In this document: positions 21,419-32,846 of the stretch, one piece after another
Layout of the letters: the number at the start of each line of letters is the position of its first letter
Position numbering within the stretch: position 1 is the stretch's first letter
Assembly: GCA_947311845.1 (NCBI GenBank)
Contig: CAMZMU010000035.1
Span: 1,197,761 to 1,261,760 of the forward strand
DNA from: Poa pratensis
Lineage: Eukaryota > Streptophyta > Magnoliopsida > Poales > Poaceae
Length of the DNA stretch: 64,000 nucleotides
Direction of reading: 5' to 3'
Translations under genes and position numbers: made by a program
The notes under the pieces: model-generated
Database searches by the model: none
The model's input: the letters and a program-made list of their open reading frames with translations, nothing else
Told to the model about the DNA's origin: nothing

Positions 21419-21956
21419 TTACTCCTTCGGTGGTGATGGTGAATCCCTAATAAGCTTCTCAACCAACTCCTTCAACTCGTCAATCTTGTAAGTGAGAGCA
21501 CGAATCAACTCCGTGTTGTGTTCAATACGGTTCATGAACCTATCAGACTGTGAGTCCCAGCTCTTGGAATTGTTTCCCCACTTCTCATCAGACTGAGAGC
21601 TTCCTTTTCCTGCATTGTTAGAACGATCTATATTCCAACTAGTGGGTAATTCTGCCTCAGGAACTCTTTCAAACTGATATTTATGGATTAAAGTGTGGAA
21701 AGGGTTATTGGTGCCTGGAGAAGATGTTCTTGGAGCTAAGCAATGACGCGGAACCTTCCCCCCTGTGCTCATCCGCGCATTCCTCTTTGGGTTGAATGGA
21801 TTTGCCACCACTCCGATACTTGCAATGGTGGCGCGCGGTACGACGCGGGTCTTCTTCTACTTCATCTTCAGCTTCACTCTTGACTTCCTCCTCCAGCTCG
21901 GGATCCTTGAGATCATCTTCCAGAGCCTCCTTGCCCTTGTTGTTGTTGGAGACCAT
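21419..21956 (-). pseudogene. Post-integrase reading frame of the inner retrotransposon, frameshifted
   Basis: The frame starts at the ATG at 21956 (MVSNNNKGKEALEDD), passes through a very acidic stretch (LEEEVKSEAEDEVEED), and after a shift near 21790 continues to the stop at 21419 with a coiled-coil-like end (RIEHNTELIRALTYKIDELK). Athila-lineage elements often carry an extra gene between integrase and the 3' LTR, sometimes called env-like. No signal peptide or membrane helix is visible here, so an envelope role is not supported. A TATA-like box lies about 95 bases upstream, suggesting its own transcript. Confidence 0.6.
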
Positions 21957-22049
21957 GATGCTTCTAAATCTGGAAACAATTCCTGGCAGAAACAGCTCGA
22001 AACAAAACACGACGAGAAAACGATATACGGACCTCGGGGGATCCGGGGG

Positions 22050-22058
22050 TTATATAGC
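22050..22058 (-). promoter_or_regulatory. TATA-like box before the post-integrase frame
   Basis: On the minus strand GCTATATAA lies ~95 bases before the ATG at 21956, in the gap between integrase and this frame. It could drive a separate transcript; this is inference from position. Confidence 0.45.
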
Positions 22059-22291
22059 AAAAAGTTTCATAACAAAAGGAAAGTCCAGGTCGAAACCGGG
22101 CTGGAGACGGGCTCCGAGGCGCCCACACCATGCCCGGCGCGGCCAAGGGTGGGCCCGCGCCGTGGGGTGGTGTGGTGCCCTCGGGCACCGTTTCCTCCCC
22201 GTTTTGGCTCGTAATTTTCCATATTTAATAAAAACAACAAAAACATAAGTTGGGAAGTTAAACGCGAACTTTTTCTTACCAAAACTGTTAC

Positions 22292-23445
22292 CTATTCGAA
22301 AACAGACTCTGCAGTTTTCTGAATTTGACTTTTAATAAAATCTTCCGGAGTCACTACTTGAATAATATCAACGTCTTCGTTATAAGAATCCCCAGAAATA
22401 TAATGCTTGAGTCTTTGACCATTAACCACTTGAGATTTGTCACCATCAAGCGAAGTAATTTTGATTGCACCTGAACGGTAAACCTCTGAAACAACATAAG
22501 GTCCTTCCCATTTCGAAAGTAATTTACCTGCAAAAAATCTGAGACGAGACCTATACAATAGAACTTTCTCACCAACATTAAACTCTCTCTTTAGGATTCT
22601 CCTATCATGCCATTGTTTCACTTTCTCTTTAAAAAGTCTAGCATTTTCATAAGCTTCACTTCTCCATTCATCTAAGGAACTCAAGTCAAGTAACCTTTTT
22701 TACCGGCAAGTTTAAAATCTCTATTAAGTTCTTTTACGGCCCAATAAGCTTTATGTTCTAATTCTAGAGGTAAATGACAAGCTTTTCCGTAAACCATTTT
22801 ATAAGGAGACATACCCATAGGATTTTTATAAGCAGTTCTATAAGCCCACAAAGCATCATTAAGCTTCCTAGCCCAATTCTTTCTAGATTTATTAACAGTC
22901 TTCTGCAAAATAGATTTAATCTCTCTATTTGATAATTCTACTTGACCACTTGTTTGAGGATGATAAGGTGAAGAAATTCTATGATTAACATCATATTTAG
23001 CAAGGGTTTTTCTAAAAGCACCATGGATAAAATGAGAACCACCATCAGTCATGAGATATCTAGGCACACCAAACCTTGGAAAAATAATATCTTTAAGCAT
23101 TTTTAATGATGTCTCACCATCAGCACTAGATGTTGGTATAGCTTCTACCCATTTAGTAACATAATCAACAGCAACAAGTATATGAGTATAACCATCAGAA
23201 GGAGGAAAAGGACCCATAAAGTCAAATCCCCAACAGTCAAAAGGTTCAATAACAAGAGAATAATTCATAGGCATTTCATTGCGTCTAGTTATATTACCAA
23301 CTCTTTGACATTCATCGCATGATAAAATAAATTTTCTTGCATCTTTAAAAAGAGTAGGCCAATAAAAACCTGATTGTAAAACCTTTTGTGCAGTTCTATC
23401 TCCAGCATGATGTCCTCCATAAGCACTTCCATGGCATTTCTCAAT
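22292..23445 (-). pseudogene. Integrase of the inner retrotransposon, frameshifted
   Basis: Integrase joins retrotransposon DNA to the chromosome. The N-terminal HHCC zinc motif spans the frame break near 23430: the histidines are in one frame, and the CDEC pair is recovered in another. The core shows the three catalytic acids: D in WGFDFMGP (about 23223), D in MTDGGSHF, and E in [14 protein letters not shown] second shift near 22684 separates the core from the C-terminal part (FNVGEKVLLYRSRLRFFAGK, KWEGPYVV), the GPY/F-type domain of Gypsy integrases. The end is at 22292. No chromodomain is seen, in keeping with a non-chromovirus Athila element. Confidence 0.9.
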
Positions 23446-25550
23446 ATTTCTTTTTGTTCAAATTCTGGAACACATCTTCGCATTATACCATCCACTCCTT
23501 CTTTATATAAGTGTGGGTCATCCCAAAAATAATGCCTCAAGTCATAAAAGAATTTCCTTCTTTGCTGAGCTGTAAAGGTTGGAGGCAAATACTTGGCAAC
23601 AATAAAGTTAGCATAGTCAGCATACCAAGGACTTTCTCGCGAGCTTACCTTTATCACAGCCAATTGTTCATTTGGAAAACTATCGTTAACAGGAACAGGA
23701 TCATAAGAAATGTTTTCCAATCTAGACAAATTATCAGCGACAGGATTTTCAGCACCTTTCCTATCTACAATATGCAAATCAAACTCTTGTAATAAAAGCA
23801 CCCATCTTATAAGTCTAGGCTTAGCATCTTTCTTTTCCATAAGGTATCTAATAGCAGCATGATCGGTATGGATAATAACTTTCGAATCAACAATATAGGG
23901 TCTAAACTTATCACAAGCAAAAACTACTGCTAAAAACTCTTTTTCAGTAGTGGCATAATTCTTTTGAGCAGCATCAAGAGTCTTACTAGCATAATGAATA
24001 ACATTCAACTTCTTATCTACTCGCTGTCCAAGAACAGCACCTACAGCAAAATCACTAGCATCACACATAATTTCGAAAGGTAAAGTCCAATCAGGAGGTT
24101 GAACAACAGGAGCAGTGGTTAAAGCCTTTTTTAGAGACTCAAAAGCTTCTTTACAATCATCATCAAAAACAAAAGGTACATCTTTTTGGAGAAGATTAGT
24201 AAGAGGTTTTGAAATTTTAGAGAAATCTTTAATAAACCTTCTATAGAAACCGGCATGACCGAGAATACTACGAATACCTTTAACATCCCTGGGACAGGGC
24301 ATTTTCTCAATTGCTTCAACTTTAGCTCTGTCCACTTCAATACCTCTTTCAGAAATTTTATGTCCAAGAACAATCCCTTCATTAACCATAAAGTGACATT
24401 TCTCCCAATTAAGAACAAGATTAGTTTCCTCACATCTCTGCAAAACTTTATCAAGGTTTTGCAAGCAGTTATCAAAAGAAGTTCCATAGACGGAAAAATC
24501 GTCCATGAATACTTCCACAATTTTTTCACAAAAACCATGAAAAATAGCAGACATGCATCTTTGAAATGTAGCAGGAGCATTACACAAACCAAAAGGCATA
24601 CGCCTATAAGCATAAGTTCCATAAGGACAAGTAAAAGTAGTTTTCTCTTGATCTTTGCTCTAACAGCAATTTGTGAAAATCCAGAATAACCATCAAGAAA
24701 GCAAAAATGAGTTTTCTTAGACAACCTTTCTAACATTTGATCAATAAAAGGTAAAGGATAGTGATCTTTCTTAGTAACTTTATTAACCTTTCGAAAATCA
24801 ATGCACATCCTATATCCAACAACTACTCTTTGAGGAATAAGTTCATCATTTTCATTTGGCACAACAGTAACTCCTCCTTTCTTAGGAACACAATGCACAG
24901 GACTTACCCATTTACTATCAGCAATAGGATAAATTATACCAGCATCGAGGAGTTTTAATACCTCATTTCTTACCACTTCCTTCATTTTAGGGATTAGACG
25001 ACGCTGGTGCTCCACAACAGGTTTTGCATCATCTTCCATGTTGATGGCGTGTTGACATATAGCAGGAGAAATCCCTTTTAAATCATCCAAAGTATATCCG
25101 ATAGCCCCTCGGTGTTTCCTCAACACTTCCAATAACCTTGCCTCTTCAGTACCTGAAAGTTTAGAACTAATAATAACAGGATATGTTTTCTTATCATCAA
25201 TGTGAGCATATTTAAGATTATCAGGCAAAGGTTTTAAATCAAAAACAGGATCTTCTTTAGGAGGTGCAGGGGTACCCAAATCTTCCACCGGCAAATTATG
25301 CTTAAGTAATGGTGGTTGATGAAGAAAGATATTGTCAATTTCATTCCTTTCCTCCATAAAGACCTCACTTTCGTGTTCCTCCATAAATTGCTGCAAGGCA
25401 TTGTTAGGAGCAATAGCAATAGCAGCAAGTTGTTCAATTTTCGAGTCCTCATTAGGCAAATCAGTTTCATAAAGTTTCTTACCAAACTTAGAGAAATTAA
25501 ACTCATAAGATTCTCCATTAAATTTAGTGTAAATTTTCTCTTTCTTACAA
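23446..25550 (-). pseudogene. Reverse transcriptase and RNase H of the inner retrotransposon, frameshifted
   Basis: This part of pol copies element RNA into DNA. In order: a linker, then WVSPVHCVPKKGG and CIDFRKVNKVTKKDHYPLPF, then FLDGYSGFSQI. Near 24640 the frame shifts; the next frame continues with [16 protein letters not shown] and the catalytic FMDD (about 24500). RNase H follows with [32 protein letters not shown] and [10 protein letters not shown]. The order and motifs are those of Gypsy pol, and the wording is close to Athila-lineage members. The shift between the two halves of the polymerase makes this copy inactive. Confidence 0.93.
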
Positions 25551-26706
25551 TCTATAATAGCACCACATGTATTCAAGAAAGGTCTACCGAAAATAATAGG
25601 ACAAGTTTTACTAGCTTTAGAACCAAGTACTAGAAAATCAGTAGGATATTTAGTTTTACCGCATAAAACCTCGACATCTCTCACAATACCAATGGAGAGA
25701 TAGTTTCCCTATTGGCAAGTTGAATAACCACATCAATATCCTCAAGTTCACAGGGACTAATTTCATGCATAATTTCTTTATAAAGTTCAAAAGGAATAGC
25801 ACTAGAACTTGCACCAATATCACATAAACCATAATAGCAATGTTCTCCTATCTTCACTGAAAGCACAGGAACACTTGTTTTCCTAGATTTACCAGGATGC
25901 GAAACAATATTAGAAGCATCTTCACAAAAGATAATATGTTCTCCATCTACATTTTCAGTTACCAAATCCTTTATAATTGCTACTTCAGGTTCAACAGTTA
26001 TTTGTTCATCAGGCTCTAAAGGTTTCTTGGCACTTTTATTAACCACACTAGCTATCAGAGAATGTTGCTTGACTTTAACAGGAAAAGGTATTTTTTCAAT
26101 ATAAGGTTCTGGCAAAATGTGATCAACAGTATGAACTTCAATACTTCTACCAATGGCCGAATTGGTTTTATCTTTATAAGGTTCATGATATTTATTCAAA
26201 TCCTTCTTAGGCACATCAAGATAAGAGGCAAAAGCTTTGTAATAATTTGCAACAACTTGAGAATCAAGACAGTAAACAACACTAACATTACGGAAATCAT
26301 CAGTCTCCATAAAAGATTTAATGCATTCATAATCATAATTTATACCTGACTTTCTACCTTTGTCGTTCTCCCATCCTTCAGTATTTTCCTGAATACGGTC
26401 AAGAAGGTCCCATTTAACTTCTTCTTCAGTACGTGTAAATGATCCAGAACAAGAGGCATCCAATAAATCCTTATCATGAAGAGAAAGCCTTGCATAAAAA
26501 TTATTGATAACAATATTACTTGGGAGCTCATGAATGGGACATTTGAGCATTAGTGACTTCAATCTCCCCCACGCTTGGGCAATACTCTCTCCATCATGAG
26601 GCCAAAAATTATATATGCGATTTCGATCTTGATGAATCTCACTAGGAGGATAGAATTTAGAATAAAAGAGAGGTACGATTTCCTCCAGCCAATAGATCGG
26701 CCATTC
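25551..26706 (-). pseudogene. Truncated gag plus protease of the inner retrotransposon
   Basis: The reading begins abruptly almost next to the primer site, in the middle of the gag capsid region: FYPPSEI and GESIAQAWGRLK appear in one frame, then SLMLKCPIHELPSN in the frame of the 293-codon ORF ending at 25681. A stop lies right after the first possible ATG. The usual first ~150-200 residues of gag are absent. The protease follows with VPVLSVKIGEHCYYGLCDIG; its active site reads CDIGAS where family members have D-L/T/S-GAS. A shift near 25690 precedes the end of the protease (PIIFGRPFLNT). Confidence 0.85.
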
Positions 26707-26724
26707 TTCAGCATCTTATACCAT

Positions 26725-26742
26725 TCCCCGGCAACGGCGCCA
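26725..26742 (-). promoter_or_regulatory. Primer binding site, tRNA-Asp type, inner retrotransposon
   Basis: On the minus strand TGGCGCCGTTGCCGGGGA lies 11 bases inside the 5' LTR. This is the standard tRNA-Asp primer site of Athila-type elements. Confidence 0.88.
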
Positions 26743-26753
26743 GAAAATAGTCT

Positions 26754-28255
26754 TGATGACCCACAAGTATAGGGGGTGTATCGTAGTACTTTCGATAAAT
26801 AAGAGCGTCGAACCCAACGAGGAGCAGAAGGTGTTGACAAGTAGTTTTGATCAAGGAATTACTGTAAATACTAGTAGACAAGTTTTTAGGGGTTTTTGAT
26901 ATTGCAGATAAATAAAATACGTGTAAATAAAAGACAGTAATAATAATTGCAGCAAGTGGCCCAATCCTTTTTAGAGTAAAGGATAAGCCGGTTGGTTTAC
27001 TTATGATGGCAAAATGTTCTTGAGGACACACGGGAATTTCGTCAAGTGCTTTCGCTTCCTACAGCTGATTAATTTTTATTGTTTTGATAATTGTTGTGTG
27101 GGTGAACCTATGCTAATGCACTGCCCTAACTTGGACTAATACATACTTGTGATTAAACCCCTTGCAAGCATCCGCGTTAAAAGGAAGTAATTAAGATAAA
27201 TCTAACCACAGCCTTAAACTCTGAGATCCTACACTCCCTCATGCACCGGTTTACTAACGGGGTTTAGGTTTCTGTCACTCCGGCAACCCCACAATTAGTA
27301 GCCGAATACAAAATGCATTCCTCTAGGCCCATAAAGGTGAAGTGTCATGTAGTCGACGTTCACACGACACCACTAGAAGAATAACACCACAACTTAAATA
27401 TCAAACCATTAAATATTACTCAACATAGTTCCACTACTAACAACATGACTTCTCCCATGTCCTCAAGAACTGAACGAACTACTCACAAGACATCATATGG
27501 ATCATGATCAGTGGTGATATAATGATGAATAACTATCTGGACATATACTTCAATTCACCGATAAAACTTAATAGCATCAACCACAAGTAGTAATCAACAC
27601 CGGGAAAGTTTCCTCTATGAACTACACAAAGTATAACCCTAGATGTTACAGCGAAACGAAGTGGAGCGGTGGAGATGATGGTGACGGCGGTGGAGCTGAT
27701 GATGATGATCCCGATGAAGTCTGGCGTGATGACGATGGCGATGATTTCCCCCCTCCGGGAAGGAATTTCCCCGGCAGATTTCTGCCTGCCGGAGAGCTTT
27801 TTCTCTCTCTGTGGTTTCCGCCTCGTGGAGGCGGCGGAATATTTCCTCGATGACTCCCCGCGTCTTAGGGTTTCTGGGGGATGAAATACGCGAAGGGGGA
27901 GCGTCAGAGGTGGGCCAGGGTGGCCACACCAAGCCACGGCGCGGCAGAGGGGGGGCCCGCGCCGTGGGGTGGTGTGGGCCCCTCGTGGCCCATCTCAGCC
28001 TCCCCTTTTGGCTGGCTCCGGCATCTGACAAAATAGGAACATCTGTATATTTTTCGTGAATTGTTGATCTTCAGAAATAGGGTGTCTTGACGATGCTTTT
28101 TCCAGCTGAATCCTGACTCCGGCAGTTAATTCTCCAATAACCATCAAACATGCAAAACAGGATAAAATAATATAAGTATATCATCCAAATATGAAATATA
28201 TCAATGAATAACAGTAAATTATGATATAAAATAGTGATGCAAAATGGACGTATCA
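26754..28255 (-). repeat. 5' LTR of the inner retrotransposon
   Basis: The 1502-bp LTR starts TGATGACCCACAAGTATAGG on the plus strand and ends GGACGTATCA. It is longer than its partner by the GC-rich segment around 27920-28010. Confidence 0.92.
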
Positions 28256-30154
28256 ATGGCAGCGGATGAAAACAGTATTCTCCCTATCAAACAGACTTTT
28301 AAGAGCGGCTCCCATGAAGGACGTTATTTCTACCAGCAAGGTAGATCATCCCTCTTTCTCTTTTGTTTACACATGCAGATGTTTCACAGAGTAATCAGTT
28401 GACAAAATGTGAAGAGAATTAAGCGGTTAAAGTTGTAATTAATTGGGACTGGGCACCCCGTTGCCAGCTCTTTTTGCAAAATTAGTATAAGCGGATGTAT
28501 ATGCCGCTAGTCCAGGTGTAAAGTCTGTTTGACAAGAAATAAAGAATAACCCACTACTTCCTCATGAGCTAGTAAACATTGACACAAAAAGGAATAATAA
28601 CATTTTGAATAATTTAAAGGTAGCACATGAAAAATTTACTTGGAGTGGCAAGGAAATACCACATATAGGTACACAAATGGCATGGATTTTGGCTCAAGGA
28701 TTTGGATGCACGAGAAGCATTCCCTCTCAGTACAGAGTTTAGGCTAGCAAGGTTATGTAAGCAAACAAGAATATCAACCCGTACACCAAGTTTTATATGA
28801 CAAACATATTGCAAACGTTATAAGACTTCACACCGTCTTCCTTGTTAACCAAACCCTTTATTAGAAAATATCTAGACCTTAGAGATACCACCATGCAAAC
28901 CAAATTTCAACAAGCTTTACGGTAGTTCTTCACTAATAGGCTTAACTCATGATGCAAAAGTTTAATCATGATCTACTTGTTAACTCAAAACAATTGACAA
29001 GCATCAAGTTATCCAAATTAGTGATCTACAAGATTAAGCAAGTTTTTCCTTATACCAATTACCACATGCAACATTTTCTGAACCAACCAAACACCAATCA
29101 ATTTATTTCAATAACTCTCCAAACAAATATAAGTGAAGCAAGAGAGTACTTTCTAAAAGAACTAATAGCTCTGACAAGAGATACATGAAAACAAGAGCTA
29201 AAAGCTGAACAGCGCTAGATATGAATACTCAACAAATATAAGTGAAGAATAGGAGTATTCTCATGAAAAAGCGGAGCGTGTCTCTCTCCCAATCAAGAAT
29301 GCTAGGGTCCAGTCAAGTTGATTGAAAATAAAAATAATACTGAAAATAAAAGCACACAGACGCTCCAAGAAAAGCACATATGATGTGAAAGAATTAAAAT
29401 ATAGTTTCACTAGAGATGACCTGATAATTTTGACGATGAAGAAGGGGATGCCCAAGCTTAGACGCTTGAGTCTTCTTGAAATATGCTGGGGAGATCCATG
29501 GGAGCCTCCCCAAGCTTAAGCTCTTCACTCTTCTTGATCCTATTATATCATCCTTCTCTCTTGACCCTTGAAAACTTCCGTCACACCAAACTCAAAGTAA
29601 ATCTCATTAGAGGGTTAGTGCATAATCAAAAACTCACATGTTCTGTAAAGACGCAATATGATTGTTACTTTAAACATTAGCTACAGCCACTGATGTTATG
29701 TGAAGCTCTTCCACCCAAAAAAGAATTTCACTCAACACTAGTAAAAGAGAGAATGCAAAATAAAAGGCATAATCTGTCTAAAACAGAACAGTCCGCAAAG
29801 ACGAATTTTTTCGAGGCACTTACGACGCTCAGATCGAAAAACTTTGAACTAAAAAGATTCAGACATTCATAAAGATTACGCACAAAATTTTCAGATTTAA
29901 ATCACATCTGGTGATTTTAGGAATTACAGTGAACAGCAAAAATCTGTTTCTGCGCAGCAATCAAAATTAGCATCATCTTATCATTAGAGGCTACTCTTGG
30001 CACAACAATGCGAAAAATAAAGATACAAAGGAGTTGCTACAGAAGTAAAAAACCTCCTTGACTCAATAAAAGAAAAATTGCAGAAATAAAAATAATGGGT
30101 TGCCTCCCATAAGCGCTTTTCTTTAACGCCTTTTAGCTAGGCACAAAGCATGCA
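28256..30154. other. Outer retrotransposon, non-coding interior where pol would be expected
   Basis: No reverse transcriptase, RNase H or integrase motif was found in any frame. The first 500 bases match the inner element's 3' interior. Near 30100 the text GGGTTGCCTCCCATAAGCGC precedes the protease remnant. AT-rich frames here are short and unrecognised. Confidence 0.7.
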
Positions 30155-30670
30155 TCAAGTATTACCAAGTGAAGAAGCATCAACATTGTAATTTGTTCGA
30201 ACAATAGAATCATAAGGTGGCTTAATCTTCTTCCTAGGAAAGTGTTCCATACCTTTCTTGAGAGGAAATTGATATTTTATATTCCCTTCTTTCATATCAA
30301 TAATAGCACCTACAGTTCTAAGAAAAGGTCTTCCAAGCACAATAGGGCATGATGGATTGCATTCAATATCCAAGACAATAAAATCAACGGGACAAATTGT
30401 TATTAACCATGATAAGAACATCATCAATTCTTCCCAAAGGTTTTTTAATAGTAGAATCAGCAAGGTGAACATCCAAGTAACAATTTTCCAAAGGTGCTAA
30501 ATCAAGCATATCATAAAGTTTTTAGGCATAACAGAAATACTAGCACCAAGGTCACACAAAGCATTGCAATCAAAGTCATTCAATTTCATTTTAATGATGG
30601 GCTCCCAACCATCTTCTAACTTCCTAGGGATGGATACTTCACGTTTCAATTTTCTTCCCTCACTTGTATG
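30155..30670 (-). pseudogene. Protease remnant of the outer retrotransposon
   Basis: On the minus strand the active-site motif CDLGAS is read at about 30540-30558, followed after frame changes by CPIVLGRPFLRTVGAIIDMK in the frame ending at 30155. These are the two hallmarks of Gypsy aspartic protease. The frame does not continue into polymerase. Confidence 0.8.
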
Positions 30671-31139
30671 AGGCATTAGTAATATGTTTAGTAAAAGCCA
30701 TATTTATCACTAGCCTTAGGACTTCTAGCTAGCTTTTGCAAGAACTAATTACTTCAGAAAGATTACAACCATCAAAATCAAAATCATTATCATCAAAGTA
30801 ATGGAGTTATTGTCTTCCTTATTACTAGAAATTTCAGCATCTTTATCAAGACAGTTTCAGAGTTATCAGGCAATTTAGGACATTTTGCAATAGAAGTGGA
30901 AACATTACCAACACCAATTATCTTGCCATTAATAGTAGGAGGTTTGCTAACACTTGAGTTTGAAGCATTTTCAGTAGTAGAATAGTATAAACTCTAGCAA
31001 TATATTCTTTCTAGCAATTTCATCCTCTCTTTCCCATCTAGCATGCAATTCGCTAACATCCTCACATTATTATCAATTTTAACTTGTATAGCATTGAGAG
31101 TTTTGCTCTCTTTAACATCATGAGGCATGTTCTTTAGTT

Positions 31140-32231
31140 TCAACAAGTCAACATCAAGAGCAAGACTATCAACTTTAGAGGCAAGAACATCAATTTTCCC
31201 AAATTTTCCTCAACAGTTTTATTGAAAGCAGTTTGTGTACTAATAAAATCCTTAAGCATGACTTCAAGATCAGAGGGTACACTCTTATTATTGTTGTAGG
31301 AACTACCATAGGAATTTCCATAACCATTGCCACTATTAGAAGGATAAGGCCTATAATTGCTATTACCAAAATTATTCCTATAAGCATTGTTGTTGAAGTT
31401 ATTATTTTTAATGAAGTTCACATCAACATGCTCTTCTTGAGCAACCAAAGAAGCTAAAGGAACATTATTTGGATCAACATGTGTTTGACCATTTGCAAGC
31501 ATAGACATAATAGTATCAATTTTGCACTCAAGGAAGAGGTTTCTTCAACAGAATTTACCTTCTTACCTGTTGGAGCTCTCTCGGTGTGCCACTCAGAATA
31601 ATTAATCATCATATCATCTAGAAGCTTTGTTGCAGCACCCAAAGTGATGGACATAAAGGTACCTCCAGGCCGAATCCAATAAATTCCTTGAAGAAAAATT
31701 TAATCCTGCATAGAAGGTTTGGATGATCATCCAAGTAGTCAGTCCATGAGTGGGACAATTTTTAACCAATGATTTCATTCTCTCCCATGCTTGAGCAACA
31801 TGTTCATTATCAAATTGCTTAAAATTCATTATGCTACTTCTCAAAGAAATAATCTTAGCAGGAGGATAATATTTTCCAATAAAAGCATCTTTGCATTTAG
31901 TCCATGAATCAATACTATTTCTAGGCAAAGATAGCAACCATTCTTTAGCACGTCCTCTCAAGGAGAAAGGAAAAAGTTTCAGTTTAATAATATCACCATC
32001 TACTTCCTTAAGCTTTTGCATTTCACAAAGTTCAACAAAGTTATTAAGGTGAACAGCAGCATCATCAGTACTAACACCAGAAAATTGCTCTTTCATAACA
32101 AGATTTAAAAGTGCAGGTTTAATTTCATAAAACTCTGCTGAAGCAGCAGGTGGAGCAATAGGTGTGCATATGAAATCATTGTTGTTTGTGCTAGTGAAAT
32201 CACACAACTTAGTGTTCTCAGGAGTACTCAT
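31140..32231 (-). pseudogene. gag of the outer retrotransposon, frameshifted
   Basis: Gag forms the particle around element RNA. The start is the ATG at 32231 (MSTPENTKLCDFTS). The capsid region is well kept: HLNNFVELCEMQKLKEVDGD, LRGRAKEWLLSLP, KCKDAFIGKYYPPAKI and WERMKSLVKNCPTHGL. Near 31660 the frame shifts to NYSEWHTERAPTGKKVNSVE, then again to the Asn-rich NNNFNNNAYRNNFGNSNYRP, with the end near 31140. No zinc knuckle was seen. The wording is that of Triticeae Athila-type gag. Confidence 0.88.
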
Positions 32232-32407
32232 TTTAGCAAAATTAAAAAAACAGAAAATAACTTGAAAATAAACTAGATGCAAGTAACTAATTTTTTTGTG
32301 TTTTTGATAATTGAAAGCAAACAAGATAAAATAAAATAAACTAAGCAAGACAAAAACAAAGTAAAGAGATTGGAAGCGTGAAACTCCCCTTGCAGAAGTC
32401 TGCTGAC

Positions 32408-32425
32408 TCCCCGGCAACGGCGCCA
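32408..32425 (-). promoter_or_regulatory. Primer binding site, tRNA-Asp type, outer retrotransposon
   Basis: On the minus strand TGGCGCCGTTGCCGGGGA lies 10 bases inside the LTR, identical to that of the inner element. Confidence 0.88.
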
Positions 32426-32846
32426 GAAAAAAGCTTGATGATGTGAAACACACGTTCGTTGGGAGACCCCAAGAGGAAGGTATGAAGCAGTGCAGCAGCA
32501 AGTTTTCCCTCAGTATGAAACCAAGGTTATCGAACCAGTAGGAGCAGTAGCACTTCAGAAGGTTGTCAGCGGCGGAATATGGCACGGCGCAACACCAGGG
32601 AATCCGGCGCTGACGTGGAACCTGCACACAACACAATCAAACTATTTTGTCCCAACGAGACAGGAAGGTTGTCAATCTCCCCGGCTTGCTGAAAACAAAG
32701 GGTTAAATGTATGGTGTGGAAAACATGTTTAATTGTTGAAAGTAAAAGAGAACAATGATTGCAGTTGGTGGTTTAATCAATGTAAAAGAATGGACCGGGG
32801 TCCACAGTTTACTAGTGGTGTCTCTCCATAAAGATAAACGACATGT

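Larger units (their letters stand above)
18285..28255 (-). mobile_element. Inner LTR retrotransposon, Athila-type Gypsy with pol
   Basis: LTRs at 18285-19698 and 26754-28255 both start TGATGACCCACAAGTATAGG and end ATGGACGTATCA. The 5-bp duplication ATGGC flanks it (18280-18284 and 28256-28260). Its genes are on the minus strand: a gag remnant and protease, reverse transcriptase/RNase H, integrase, and a further reading frame after integrase. The primer site matches tRNA-Asp and a G-rich polypurine tract abuts the other LTR. At least four frameshifts break gag-pol and the front of gag is missing, so it is not autonomous now. Confidence 0.94.

Noticed and set aside
21419..21956. Envelope gene call for the post-integrase frame
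   Set aside because: No signal peptide, membrane helix or cleavage site is visible; only position suggests it.
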